Both the position numbers and the translations under genes were made by a program. A stretch of DNA of 30,276 nt from Stentor coeruleus (lineage: Eukaryota > Ciliophora > Heterotrichea > Heterotrichida > Stentoridae). Shown here in pieces: positions 9,996 to 19,105 of the stretch. Every line of letters begins with the position of its first letter. Position 1 is the first letter of the stretch. A model generated the notes under the pieces. The model ran no database searches. It was given only the letters and a program-made list of their open reading frames with translations, and was not told the origin of the DNA. The DNA is taken from positions 1 to 30,276 of the forward strand of contig MPUH01000899.1 of assembly GCA_001970955.1 (NCBI GenBank). The letters run 5' to 3'.

Positions 9996-12142
9996 ATGGC
10001 CGAAGAACTGTTTACAGACGAGATAAAATTCCCTGAAGATCTTGAATCAATGCTGAGTATGAGCATCCAATACGATAAACTCCAAAGCATCATGCGATTC
10101 ATGCTCGATCTCCTTAAAAGACACGAGCAAGGCCTAAGAATGGCTTTCACCAAGCAAAACGTTATCGCCCCTGAAATAATAACTTTACATTCCTTCAAAG
10201 AAAGCATCGAACTCCGTCTTTTAAGTATAGAAAAAAGTGCAAATAAAACATCAAATAAACTAGAAGAAGTCAAACATAGCTTAGAAAGCCGTGGGGATAC
10301 TGTTGAAACTCTAAAATATTTGCTAAATATGATAACTGACCACAATTCACAAGTTCTCTATTGTAAAAAAACAATACAAGAGCTTTTACATGAAAAAACA
10401 GCTCAGGAACTAAGGATTAAAAATCTTGAAGATGTTTTAAAAGATAAAGGGTTTAATGATAATCAAAAGCATAGCCTAAGAACTATTATTTCAGGGAAAA
10501 GCATGGAAAGCTATATAAGTGATGATGAAAAAGCTCAGACTGATAGGAATTTTCATAGTCCATTAGATGGGACGGATAGAAAAGCCCAGACATTTAAAAC
10601 TCCATCAAGGAGGTATAAAGCTAGGAAGAAGGATTTGACCAATTTGGTCTTGACGATTCCTGATGATCCTAAACCAGAAGAGTTATCACAGAACCCACAA
10701 GAGAAAAATATCTCAGAAATTTCACCTTTATTTAAAATCCTCAACACTGAAAAGGGAACTGATATACAATCACCTTCTATAAACCCTATTGCTGAAGTAA
10801 AACCTACTTTTTCTTTAACAGCGCCTAATATCCCTGCGCATTTACAAGAGATTTTTTCTAGGATTCAAAACATAGAAAAAGCTTTAGAGTCACCTCGTGA
10901 AAGTCCAGAAATGAAAACTAGGATTGGTAAATTGGAAAGTATGTATAAGTTTATTGAAGGGGTTTTAGACTCTTGTGAACCTATGGCTATAAGAAATAAA
11001 GATGATATTATGAGGATTGCTAGGAATATTAAAAGTTTGGAAACTGAAATGGCTAATAAATTAAATACTGAAGATTTTGATGCTATAAAGTCTCTTGTTA
11101 TTGCTATTGCTAGTGGGTCACCTAAGAATGATCCAATATCTTTGATACCAATGAGAGAGATTAATATGATTAGAATGCTCGAGAAAAAAATCGCTGGAAT
11201 TGAACTTGCGATTTCTGATGTGGTTAAGATATACCCAGAAAACCTAGAAGAAATCATGCTAAAACTCCGACGTATCGAGCAAAAACTCGAAGGTAAGGTA
11301 TCCTACCCTGACCTTGATGACATAAAAAAAGCTATAGACGAATTAAAAGACAAACATCGGCAGCTCTCCAGCTCAGTTTCAAGTAGAGAAAAAACCCAAG
11401 TCCCCCAAGGCAACAAATCCGTCGAATCAATGATGTTTTCTGCTTTAAACCGTAGAATCTCTTCATTTGAAGAACAGTTTCGTAGTCTAAAAATCCCATC
11501 AGGAATCGATCTTACACAAATGTGGGCAGAAATCCGTAAAATTTCAGATTACGCTCAAGCAGCAAATATAGTCATAGACGACCTTAAAAAACAAGATATT
11601 CTTCGATTAAATTCGCTGAATTCAAAGCTTGACTTTAAAGCTGATATTGAACAATTCAGAATATTAGATGATAAAATCAATAAGAAAACTCAAGAAATAC
11701 TTGATAAACTTGTGTCTAATTATGCTGATAAAGCTGATGTTAGAAGAGGGATGAAGTATTTGGAGAGTTTGATAAAAAATTATGATTGGGGGAAAATGAA
11801 ACCTGAAGGTGATGATGCAATGTTAGCTAGAAAACCTTTAGGAGGATGGTCTTGTGGTTCATGTGAAAAAAAACTTGAGATGCTTACTGGGAGGATTGCT
11901 GAACATTCACCTTGGAGGAAGCTCCCGTTAAGGTTTTGTAGGGAAAAAAAGGGAAATGGGAGGTTTTAAAGATTTAAAAAGAGTTAAGGGATAGTTCGGA
12001 AAGGATGCTTAAAGCTGGGCCAGGGTTCTCGAAAATGCTCACAACATTGCAGTTGGATGGTTTAAGGTTAAGAGCTGAAACAGATGATATTACTTTTCCT
12101 TCAGTGAGGAATACAGATAGAAGTGTCACCCCACAGCCTTAG
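9996..12142 (+). CDS. Long coiled-coil protein with C-terminal CxxC segment (DUF4795/QRICH2-like?)
   Basis: The first frame (9996-11971) encodes 657 aa, largely alpha-helical with heptad-like stretches at about 1-160 and 290-610. Near its end is KPLGGWSCGSCEKKL (CxxC at 620-623) then PWRKLPLR. The frame then stops, but a second frame from 11978 to the TAG at 12140-12142 reads ...DSSERMLKAGPGFSKMLTTLQLDGLRLR.... A junction of 11932 to 11989 gives PLR-DSSERMLKAGPGFSKML, 696 aa in total. This matches my memory of a conserved (P)F/LRD-SERI-x-GxGFSKML tail in ciliary coiled-coil proteins of the DUF4795/QRICH2 type, which I cannot verify here. Two 19-nt introns are an alternative. Such proteins are linked to axonemes and sperm flagella, so a ciliary role is plausible but inferred. 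Confidence 0.8.
11933..11988 (+). other. Probable intron region (56 nt, or two 19-nt introns)
   Basis: The frame must change here. A single 56-nt GT...AG intron gives PLR-DSSERM. Alternatively GTTTTGTAGGGAAAAAAAG (11933-11951) and GTTTTAAAGATTTAAAAAG (11963-11981), separated by an 11-nt exon, also restore the frame, giving PLREMGELRDSSERM. The two 19-mers share their first five bases and A-rich ends. A base error in the A7 run cannot be excluded. Confidence 0.5.
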
Positions 12143-12708
12143 TATGTTAAACTTTTTAAATGAATGATTTTATATGTTTTGGAGCAAAATTAGATGTAAA
12201 AGCATAGAAATTATGATTAAATGCTTAGAGTTGATTGACAGGATTTTTTTTTTATGATATAAGGACTTATTGTGTATAGATATCTGTGCTTTTTAGGATT
12301 TTATTTATGATTTGTAAGGAATCGAGCTTGGAATTTCTAATTAAACATTCTAGGCTTATTTCTTTGTATGGATTACTTTTAAACACTATACTTACTAAGT
12401 GTAAAAAAATGGCCATCATTCCATGAGCTTCCTTTATTCCAATATATCTCCATCAAATGCCTTAAATCATAACCCCTAGACCGTAATTTCATATCTTATC
12501 CTTAATAATTTTCTAAATCATCCAAACCCAGCCAAAACTATCAAAAAGTAACAAAAACATCAAAATCTCAAACCAAAAACGCTAAGAATTTTATTATTAA
12601 AAAAAATAACACCCTAACACCCTTTTCATCAAAAACTTAAAGGTTTTCACCAAACTTGTACAGTAATTTTTCTTATGTAAGAATTCATCAAATATGTCAT
12701 AAAAATTA
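12143..12708. other. Intergenic region with an interstitial telomere repeat
   Basis: Carries the 3' end of the coiled-coil gene and the promoter of the FBPase gene. There is no ORF of note. The telomere-like repeat at 12607-12623 is its distinguishing feature. Confidence 0.55.
12607..12623 (+). repeat. Interstitial telomeric repeat (two perfect units)
   Basis: TAACACCCTAACACCCT is two exact copies of the 8-nt telomere unit in the same orientation as the left chromosome end, preceded by a long A-rich run. It lies 86 bp upstream of the FBPase ATG. It may mark a former or alternative chromosome end, or be a promoter element. Confidence 0.85.
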
Positions 12709-13761
12709 ATGGATTCACAAAGAGCCAAGTTCCTGTCAATAGAGTCGAACCCTATCACCCTTGCTAGAGCCATTATGTCTGACCAGCGCCGTCATCCTGA
12801 AGCCAAAGGTGACTTGACTATGATTCTGAGTTCATTAATGCTCGCATGCAAATTTGTCAGTAATGCTGTAAGGAAAGCTGGGATCGCTTCTTTGATCGGA
12901 ATTTCTGGATCGTCTAATGTACAAGGGGAACAACAAAAACCTTTGGACATCTTAGCAAATGACATATTTATCAATTCATTGAAGTATTGTAACAAAATCG
13001 CAGCTTTAGCTTCAGAGGAAGAGACTGGTATTTATATCATTGATAACCCTGATGAAGCTAAATATGTTATTGCTTTTGATCCTCTAGATGGCTCTTCTAA
13101 CATTGATGTTAATGTTTCTATCGGATCCATTTTCGCTATTTGGAAACGCCCAGACTACTCAAAGCCAGTAGTCCTAGAAGACTTTTTGCGTACAGGTGCT
13201 GAGGTTGAAGTATCAGGTTATTGCATCTATGGGAGTTCAACCCAGCTTGTTATTGCAACAAAAGAAGGTAAAGTTGACTGTTTCACACTAGATAATTCAA
13301 TTGGAGACTTCATATTAACACATCCTAACCTAAGAATACCAAAAAAAGGGAACATTTACTCAGTAAACGAAGGGAACTCACATTTCTGGGACAAAAGTAT
13401 GAAAGAATACGTAAATCTAGTCAAAACTCCACAAGATGATAACACTTACTCTTTAAGATATGTAGGGTCAATGGTCTCTGATGTCCATAGAACTCTACTT
13501 TATGGAGGTATTTTCTTATACCCTGCAGATAAAAAGTCCCCTAATGGTAAACTTAGAGTCCTTTATGAAGTTTTCCCAATGAGCTTTATTGTTGAAGCAG
13601 CTGGTGGGAAAGCTACAGATGGAAGAAGGAGACTTTTAGATATCAAAGCTCATGATATACATCAAAGATCACCATGCATCCTTGGAAGTCCTGATGATGT
13701 TGACACAATTGTTGCTATTTATGCAAAAAATGATGAAGAGGAAGCTAAAAATACCAATTAA
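12709..13761 (+). CDS. Fructose-1,6-bisphosphatase, class I
   Basis: Hydrolyses fructose 1,6-bisphosphate to fructose 6-phosphate and phosphate, the committed step of gluconeogenesis in the cytosol. The 350-aa length is close to the usual 335-340. Landmarks: GDLTMIL (34-40) of the N-terminal AMP-binding helix, VRKAG (54-58), GSSNVQGEQQKPLD (67-80), the metal-binding acidic run ASEEE (101-105), AKYVIAFDPLDGSSNID (117-133) with the family signature and the Lys-Tyr pair used for AMP in animal enzymes, YVGSMVSDVHRTLLYGGIF (251-269) of the substrate site, and KLRVLYEVFPMSFIVEAAGGKATDG (281-305). The Cys-rich redox loop of chloroplast FBPase is absent, so AMP-type rather than thioredoxin regulation is expected. 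Single exon, TAA stop. The next gene follows in the same direction very closely (see duplication 13781-13998). Confidence 0.97.
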   Translation: MDSQRAKFLSIESNPITLARAIMSDQRRHPEAKGDLTMILSSLMLACKFVSNAVRKAGIASLIGISGSSNVQGEQQKPLDILANDIFINSLKYCNKIAALASEEETGIYIIDNPDEAKYVIAFDPLDGSSNIDVNVSIGSIFAIWKRPDYSKPVVLEDFLRTGAEVEVSGYCIYGSSTQLVIATKEGKVDCFTLDNSIGDFILTHPNLRIPKKGNIYSVNEGNSHFWDKSMKEYVNLVKTPQDDNTYSLRYVGSMVSDVHRTLLYGGIFLYPADKKSPNGKLRVLYEVFPMSFIVEAAGGKATDGRRRLLDIKAHDIHQRSPCILGSPDDVDTIVAIYAKNDEEEAKNTN

Positions 13762-13780
13762 CTAGGATATAAGGTTTAAG

Positions 13781-13998
13781 AATATATGCAATATAATGGA
13801 TAAGTTGAAGTTCCCTTGCTTGGCACGTGAGTTCATTCACGAAAGCTTATATTCAGCAAGCACTGGGTATTTCATGAAAGNGAAAAGAGGACTTTTCTAA
13901 TATATGCAATATAATGGATAAGTTGAAGTTCCCTTGCTTGGCACGTGAGTTCATTCACGAAAGCTTATATTCAGCAAGCACTGGGTATTTCATGAAAG
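13781..13998. repeat. 100-bp direct duplication flanking a single N
   Basis: 13781-13880 is identical to 13899-13998, separated by the N at 13881 and 17 nt (13882-13898) that contain the inverted repeat GAAAAG-AGGA-CTTTTC. The duplicate carries the first 28 codons of the methyltransferase gene (ATG at 13796), cut off by the N. Probably an unmerged contig overlap; if so, the true FBPase stop to methyltransferase ATG distance may be only about 34 bp. Confidence 0.85.
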
Positions 13999-15086
13999 AC
14001 TCTCACCAGCTAGGGTCTTTAAATCAGCCACTTCGCTATCATGATCTTAAAGGTGTTTACAATTATAATCAAATACTAGGGGAAAACTACCCTAAATACG
14101 CTTTTTTGACACCTGTTGAGATTTTTCAACCTTGGTATGGACATTCGATAGGCAATTACTGTTTGCAGAAACTTCAAGGCCCTTCATTGAAAATATTAGA
14201 AATTGGAGGAGGGACTGGAACTTGCGCATTAAGTATTTTGGACTTTTTGAAAAAACATAGTATTAAGAATTATAATACGGTTCAGTATTATATATGTGAG
14301 ATTTCACCAATATTGAGCAAGACTTGTAGTCAAAGGATAAGTTCAGCACATCCTGAGCTTTGGGCTTCAGGAAAGGTTAAGGTTATAAATAAGTCAGCTT
14401 TGGACTGGGACTCTAAAATCCGGGACCAGATCTTCGTCATTGGCCTAGAAGTTCTTGACAACCTTCCTCACGATCGTATCTGGAAAAAAAATGGCAACTG
14501 GAGCCTACAAACCCGAGTGTCCCAAGACCTCCAAGAAATTCACGAAGATATCACCGATCCTCTAATCCATTCCTGTCTAGACTCATACCTACGAATGCCT
14601 TCAAAAAGTGATTCTGAAATCGAACAAGAACATAAAGAAGGTTTCCTTTATAACCTTCTCCAATATTGGATATCCCAAAAGAACCCAGACAGTCTTTTCT
14701 TACCAACAATTTCTTATCAGTTTTTTCGTAACATTTTCCAGCATTTATCAAACCCTCATTTCATCCTCGCAGACTTTGACGCTTTACCCAAAAACAAAAT
14801 CAGTGGTTTAAATGCACCAATTGTTTCACGTAAAGGTAACTTGGCCCATGAAGCTCAAGATTATGATACATATTTAGCAGAATTCGGTAATGTCGATATT
14901 TTCTTCCCAACAAACTTTAGACTTTTACAACAGTTTCATAGAGATTTCAGAGGGACAAGTGGAAGTGTTATGAAATCCTATAAATTCATGGAGAATTTTG
15001 CTAAGGAAAATTGGACTGAGCTTAAAACTGGCTATCGTCCTTTGTTTGATGACTTTAGAAATACGAGTTTTTTCTTATCAGAGTAA
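13914..15086 (+). CDS. MidA/NDUFAF7-like SAM-dependent methyltransferase (DUF185)
   Basis: A 390-aa protein of the DUF185/COG1565 type. Visible motifs: an N-terminal REFIHESLYSASTGYF region like the family's AEFMxxxLxxPxxGYY; LTPVEIFQPWYGHSIGNYCL where homologs have TSPEISQxFGExLGxW; SAM motif I LEIGGGTGT (95-103); acidic CEISP (128-132); GLEVLDNLPHD (177-187), like HEFFDALPVH; and HFILADFDALP plus DIFFPTNFRLL near the C-terminus. NDUFAF7 methylates an arginine of complex I subunit NDUFS2 in mitochondria. This protein looks closer to a divergent fungal/plant branch of the family, so the substrate is uncertain and no mitochondrial presequence is obvious. Single exon, TAA stop. Its 5' end is duplicated upstream across an assembly gap. 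Confidence 0.85.
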   Translation: MDKLKFPCLAREFIHESLYSASTGYFMKDSHQLGSLNQPLRYHDLKGVYNYNQILGENYPKYAFLTPVEIFQPWYGHSIGNYCLQKLQGPSLKILEIGGGTGTCALSILDFLKKHSIKNYNTVQYYICEISPILSKTCSQRISSAHPELWASGKVKVINKSALDWDSKIRDQIFVIGLEVLDNLPHDRIWKKNGNWSLQTRVSQDLQEIHEDITDPLIHSCLDSYLRMPSKSDSEIEQEHKEGFLYNLLQYWISQKNPDSLFLPTISYQFFRNIFQHLSNPHFILADFDALPKNKISGLNAPIVSRKGNLAHEAQDYDTYLAEFGNVDIFFPTNFRLLQQFHRDFRGTSGSVMKSYKFMENFAKENWTELKTGYRPLFDDFRNTSFFLSE

Positions 15087-15213
15087 TAATAAATGGCCGA
15101 AGTTATAAGTAGAGAATCAACAGACTCATTAATTCTATTGTCTTCTCAGATAATATCAGTAAAAAGTGCATATATAAGATAATTTGTTTAAAATCATGGA
15201 TTATGGTTTATAA

Positions 15214-15588
15214 TTTATATGTTCAGCTTTGATACTTATAGAAATATCGGTTAGGTTTTTTGTTTATGAGAATGGCTTTGGCTTTTTTAAAGATCTAAAT
15301 ATGATATCCCAGATCAAAAGTTTTATATTCAGATTAGATTCAATGAGATATTATATACTAGGATTAATTTCAAGAATTTTTCATATGATATTCAATAAGT
15401 TTACCAATTTTTATCTAAACAGTAAATGAAATTTGATTGAGTTTATTTTGTTGGAAATTAAAGGGAAGAGTTTAAGGGCTTTGCCACAGAGGATGATTGG
15501 AAATAATCAAATGTATAAGCTTAGTAAGATTTTCAGTCAACCTAATAATGATATGGATGAAAGGAAAGGTTTTGTGTTATCTGAATGA
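15214..15588 (+). other. Possible small or decayed coding region interrupted by TGA
   Basis: One frame is open from 15214 to a TGA at 15586-15588 except for a single TGA at 15427-15429. The first part reads ...FFVYENGFGFFKDLNMISQIKSFIFRLDSMRYYILG..., the second ...LLEIKGKSLRALPQRMIGNNQMYKLSKIFSQPNNDMDERKGFVLSE. A 42-nt GT...AG segment starting near 15422 would bridge the stop in frame. A short ATG frame upstream (ATGGCCGAAGTT, from about 15093) could be its 5' exon but no clean splice was found. I do not recognise it. It may be a decaying gene, an unusual spliced gene, or chance. Confidence 0.3.
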
Positions 15589-15684
15589 GCTATATTAGAA
15601 ATACAATAATCGAACCATATTGTNACTGTATAAATAATTAGATAAATGAGCTATATTAGAAATACAATAATCGAACCATATTGT
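15584..15684. repeat. 40-bp direct duplication flanking a single N
   Basis: 15584-15623 equals 15645-15684, around the N at 15624. Same pattern as the other three Ns, so an assembly overlap is the likely explanation. Confidence 0.85.
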
Positions 15685-15844
15685 CATGTAAGTCTATACC
15701 AAAAATCTGCTAATTTAATGCGTATATAAGTAAACTGCAAGTATTCTATATGTTATCAAAGTAATTTCTATATAAAAGTCACATCATTTATATAAATCGT
15801 CTAATAAATTTTTAATCCTGCCTTGCACACTAAGATGCGACTGG

Positions 15845-16988
15845 TTAATTACTAGTAAACTGATTTAATCTGGAATTAAAAGAAGTCTTTACCATAACAC
15901 CAGAGTGATATGAAATTTCTTGACTTTTAGTTATAAATTCTCCTTGAAACTCGAATATTTTGTATGCTAAGTCCTCACTGGGTTTTTCTCCATTAGTGAT
16001 TTCCCCTTCTTCTGATGAGCTGATTGGTGATATCATGTCTTCATCCTCGTCTTTCTGAGGCAAAACAGTCAAACAGCTAAAATCGGTACGATTGAATTCT
16101 TTGAAAAACATGGGCAAATACTGATCGGGCCTTTTGAAGATTGAGGAGTATGGGTGAATGTCGATGAATTCAGCAATCCCAAGACTCTTGTGGCTCATGA
16201 TCTTTTTAGCTTCGATTAAACCAGGGACTACAATTAAGGTGCAAAGCTGAGTGTTTATGTACCTTGGTACTTCTATACGTAAGCAATACCGGCCAAGTCT
16301 TTTTTGGATTTCTTTGGCTGTTTTGAGGAGCTTGATTCCTCGACAAACCACTGCTGTCCACTCAAGCGTAGGGTCTAAAACCTTATAACAGAACCATCTT
16401 ACCGAGGTTTTAATCAAGGCCCCTGGTATCATATGTATTTTACTTCCAAGGGTCTCTGATTTCTCGTATCTTCTGAGCTTGCTGTACATCTCTTTAGCTA
16501 AATCTCTCTTACCAGCAGCTATATGTTCAAAATACACTAAAGCAGTGTGTATGCAAGACTCTTCACCAAAGTCCACAAGGGAAACTTTGCGTATACCATA
16601 TCCTAATGACATAAGTGCAGACTGAGTCGCTTGATGGCTGACCCTGGGGTCTAAACCACAAATTATCAAAGTTGGCGGATGGTAGTTCGATAAAATAGGC
16701 TCGTCCTGTATGCATAAATACTGTGATTGAAGTGTGTTCGCTATCAAAGATTTTTTCAATAACTTGGTTTACTGAAGGAATTATGAAGTCGTATTCTGAT
16801 TCTTCGTCGCTACTTGGGGGGTTTAAAGATATGGTTTTGTCTGGACCGAAGTTTTTAGATTTCTCTTTATCATAAACAGATAAGGTTGGACGGATGATAG
16901 GGTTTCGGGTGTAAAAAGAATGTAGAGAAGAAGCTTCGACCTTGTTTAAAAATGAGTTAGCTACGTCCAGCTGTTGATCTAGTTCCAT
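15845..16988 (-). CDS. Possible tandem RRM-like protein, one 16-nt intron
   Basis: Exon 1 16722-16988 (89 aa) and exon 2 15845-16705 join across a 16-nt intron into 375 aa ending in TAA. No family is recognised with confidence. Residues about 98-170 (TLIICGLDPRVSHQATQSALMSLGYGIRKVSLVDFG...HTALVYFEHIAAGKRDLAKEMY) follow the beta-alpha-beta-beta-alpha order of an RNA recognition motif, with LIICGL in the RNP2 position and HTALVYFE roughly at RNP1. A second block (EWTAVVCRGIKLLKTAKEIQKRLGRYCLRIEVPR...LCTLIVVPGLIEAKKIM) has a similar order. The N-terminus is acidic/Ser-rich, as is the C-terminal DEDEDMISPISSSEEGE segment. Aromatic RNP residues are poorly kept, so RNA binding is a hypothesis. It is divergently arranged with the kinesin gene across 258 bp. 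Confidence 0.8.
16706..16721 (-). other. 16-nt intron
   Basis: GTATTTATGCATACAG. Removal changes frame from ...EHTSIT to DEPILSNYHPP... and links the two overlapping frames into one protein. Length fits the minor 16-nt class of Stentor introns. Confidence 0.85.
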
Positions 16989-17246
16989 TAATTTGCACTT
17001 AGAAGGTATATATTAGAAATAGAGAAATAAGAAATGAGTAAAGGGTTGAACAAGATGGGATATTAGGATCAAGAAGAGTTATGAAAAGGTTAGATGGAGA
17101 TAAAATGTTGTTGTATAGATAAACATAAACTTATACAAAAACCAGTTAAAATAAGTTAGAAATATCAAAAAATGCGTAATTTCATATATTAATACTCCAT
17201 AATAAGCACATCCTATCATCACATCATTTAAAGTCTAATAATATTA

Positions 17247-19085
17247 ATGTCGAATTACGGCCGCGAAGTAATCAAAGTGTGTATTCGTATAAGGCCACTT
17301 TTAGCTCCATATGAAGATGAAGAAATCTGGGGAATCGACTCACGGACAAGTACAATTTTTACCTTAACAAGCTGTTATGCCTCTAAGCTTTTAGATATTT
17401 CAAGCAATTCTTCAGGGTCTATAAGAGAAAAAGAGTCCCGGCTTCGTTATGCTGAAACTCTTGGCCCACAGTCATTTAGTTTTGACTATATTTATGGTCC
17501 AGACAGCACATCTCAACAAATTTATTATGAAGTCTCAAGACCTATTATCCATAGAGTTCTCAATGGTTTTAATGGGACTATTTTTATGTATGGCCAGACT
17601 ACATCTGGCAAAACTTATACCATGCTTGGAACACCTGATTTCCCAGGTATACTCCCATGTAGCATAAGGGAAATATTTCAAACTATAGTCAAAGATACAG
17701 AAAATGAATATAATGTTTGGATTACATATATAGAAATCTATAATGAACAAATTAATGACCTACTCGCTCCTGGCAAAGTGAATTTGAAAGTTAAAGAAGA
17801 CCCAAAGCAAGGTGTAGTGATACAAGATGTAAAACAACAGCAAGTATGGACTTTTGATCAAGTTATCCTATTAATGAACTATGGAGAAGAGCATCGTACC
17901 TATCGTGAAACAAGTATCCATGAGCATTCGTCTCGTTCTCATACACTTTTCCAAGTCTATATCGAAAGTTTTCCTCGTGCATCAAAAGGTCGTGGACGTA
18001 TTCGTTACTCTTGTCTAAACCTAGTAGACCTAGCTGGTAGTGAACGTTTAAATGACTTCGATACAAAAAATGTGACTCAAATTGGTGAGGCGGGTTATAT
18101 AAACAAAAGCTTATTCATCTTAGCTCATGTCGTCAATAAATTAGCAGAAGGTAAAACAAAACATATTCCATATAGAGACAGTAAACTTACAAGAATTCTT
18201 AGCCAAGCTCTTGGAGGGAACTCTTTAGCATCAATAATCTGCACAGTATCCCCAGCAGCTATGAACTTCCAACAAACCTTATCAACTTTACGTTTTGCAA
18301 GTCGAGCTAAAACCGTACAAAACACCCCACATATAAATGAAATCTTAGGGGAACTTGCGAATTCTAATGAAATCAAAGCTCAACTGACAAATCTTCAACA
18401 AGAACTTTTAGAACTCAATACAAGTAAAATTGGTTATGAAACACGTTGCAAATTCTTAGAAAACCAACTTGATAAAATACAAAAGGAAATGCATGCTAAA
18501 GAAGAACAGTTTGAAAGGATGCTTGAAGGGAATAATAAAGAAAGAGAAATGGTTGGAAAACTTCAAATGGTTATAGAAAAACAAGAAATTGATATGGAAA
18601 AAGAAAGGGTTATGGTTAATTCCCAGTACCAGAAAATCATGGAAAAGTATCAAGAAGAGAGAAGAATGAGGGTTGAGTTAGAGAAGGAATTAGATAGTCA
18701 TAAAGAAATATTAGGGAGGACAATAAAAAGTGAACAACAAACTTTATCAAGGTTGAATATGCTTATAGTTAAATCTGGAGGAAGCCCAGTAGATATCCCA
18801 AGTCCAAATTTCTCATATCATCCTAATGCAGATATGAATTTCATTAACTCATTGGTTTTTCATATAGAAACTGATGTGTCTATACCACCAAATAACATTA
18901 ATGAATGGAAAGAGGTCAGCTCAAGACTAGTTGATGATTATAGGGTCAGCTTAGAAAGGCTACAAGAACAGTATTTCAATAAAGTCCAAACCTTAGCTGA
19001 AAGATTAATAGACGACCAACGACGGATACATGAAATACTCAATTCTCATAGAGGAGACCCTAAGAATTTTGAAGGCATGTTCTAG
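17247..19085 (+). CDS. Kinesin, N-terminal motor (kinesin-7/CENP-E-like)
   Basis: A 612-aa microtubule motor. The motor domain spans about 8-360: VCIRIRPL (11-18), P-loop GQTTSGKTYTM (116-126), switch I HEHSSRSH (225-232), switch II DLAGSERL (261-268), YRDSKLTRILSQALGGNS (309-326), and LSTLRFASRAKTVQN. It is followed by a neck and coiled coil (about 366-505, e.g. LTNLQQELLELNTSKIGYETRCKFLENQLDKIQKEM) and a short tail with a second helical stretch. IPYRDSKLTRIL...IICTVSPA...TLSTLRFASRAK resembles kinesin-7 (CENP-E), but the protein is far shorter than animal CENP-E and subfamily assignment from motifs alone is weak. An N-terminal motor predicts plus-end-directed movement. Single exon, TAG stop. 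The convergent neighbour ends only 20 bp away. Confidence 0.93.
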   Translation: MSNYGREVIKVCIRIRPLLAPYEDEEIWGIDSRTSTIFTLTSCYASKLLDISSNSSGSIREKESRLRYAETLGPQSFSFDYIYGPDSTSQQIYYEVSRPIIHRVLNGFNGTIFMYGQTTSGKTYTMLGTPDFPGILPCSIREIFQTIVKDTENEYNVWITYIEIYNEQINDLLAPGKVNLKVKEDPKQGVVIQDVKQQQVWTFDQVILLMNYGEEHRTYRETSIHEHSSRSHTLFQVYIESFPRASKGRGRIRYSCLNLVDLAGSERLNDFDTKNVTQIGEAGYINKSLFILAHVVNKLAEGKTKHIPYRDSKLTRILSQALGGNSLASIICTVSPAAMNFQQTLSTLRFASRAKTVQNTPHINEILGELANSNEIKAQLTNLQQELLELNTSKIGYETRCKFLENQLDKIQKEMHAKEEQFERMLEGNNKEREMVGKLQMVIEKQEIDMEKERVMVNSQYQKIMEKYQEERRMRVELEKELDSHKEILGRTIKSEQQTLSRLNMLIVKSGGSPVDIPSPNFSYHPNADMNFINSLVFHIETDVSIPPNNINEWKEVSSRLVDDYRVSLERLQEQYFNKVQTLAERLIDDQRRIHEILNSHRGDPKNFEGMF

Positions 19086-19105
19086 TAAAACTTATAATCT
19101 ATTAT

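Larger units (their letters stand above)
15087..15844. other. Intergenic region with a doubtful ORF and an assembly gap
   Basis: Lies between the 3' ends of the methyltransferase (+) and the RRM-like gene (-), so it should hold only two terminators, yet it is 758 bp long. It contains the open stretch at 15214-15588 described separately and the N-flanking duplication at 15584-15684. Confidence 0.5.

Noticed and set aside
9986..10345. 119-codon minus-strand ORF
   Set aside because: Antisense shadow of the long coiled-coil gene.
10865..11257. 130-codon minus-strand ORF with hydrophobic look
   Set aside because: Antisense to coiled-coil coding sequence; hydrophobicity is a by-product of reverse-complemented charged codons.
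12741..12756. GAGTCGAACC, like the complement of a tRNA B box
   Set aside because: Inside the FBPase coding sequence and no cloverleaf could be drawn around it.
13781..13880. Truncated second copy of the methyltransferase 5' end as a pseudogene
   Set aside because: Identical to the real copy and ends at an N, the same pattern as three other gaps, so assembly artefact is more likely.
13882..13897. Inverted repeat GAAAAG-AGGA-CTTTTC as a terminator or regulatory hairpin
   Set aside because: Lies between an N and a duplicated segment, where contig-end errors are likely; arms only 6 bp.
15427..15429. TGA as a reassigned (sense) codon
   Set aside because: TGA is used as a true stop by the DYRK gene (687-689), and no recognisable gene here carries in-frame TAA, TAG or TGA outside introns.
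15605..15620. ATCGAACC, another possible tRNA T-arm fragment
   Set aside because: Part of the duplicated flank of an assembly gap; no acceptor or anticodon stem nearby.
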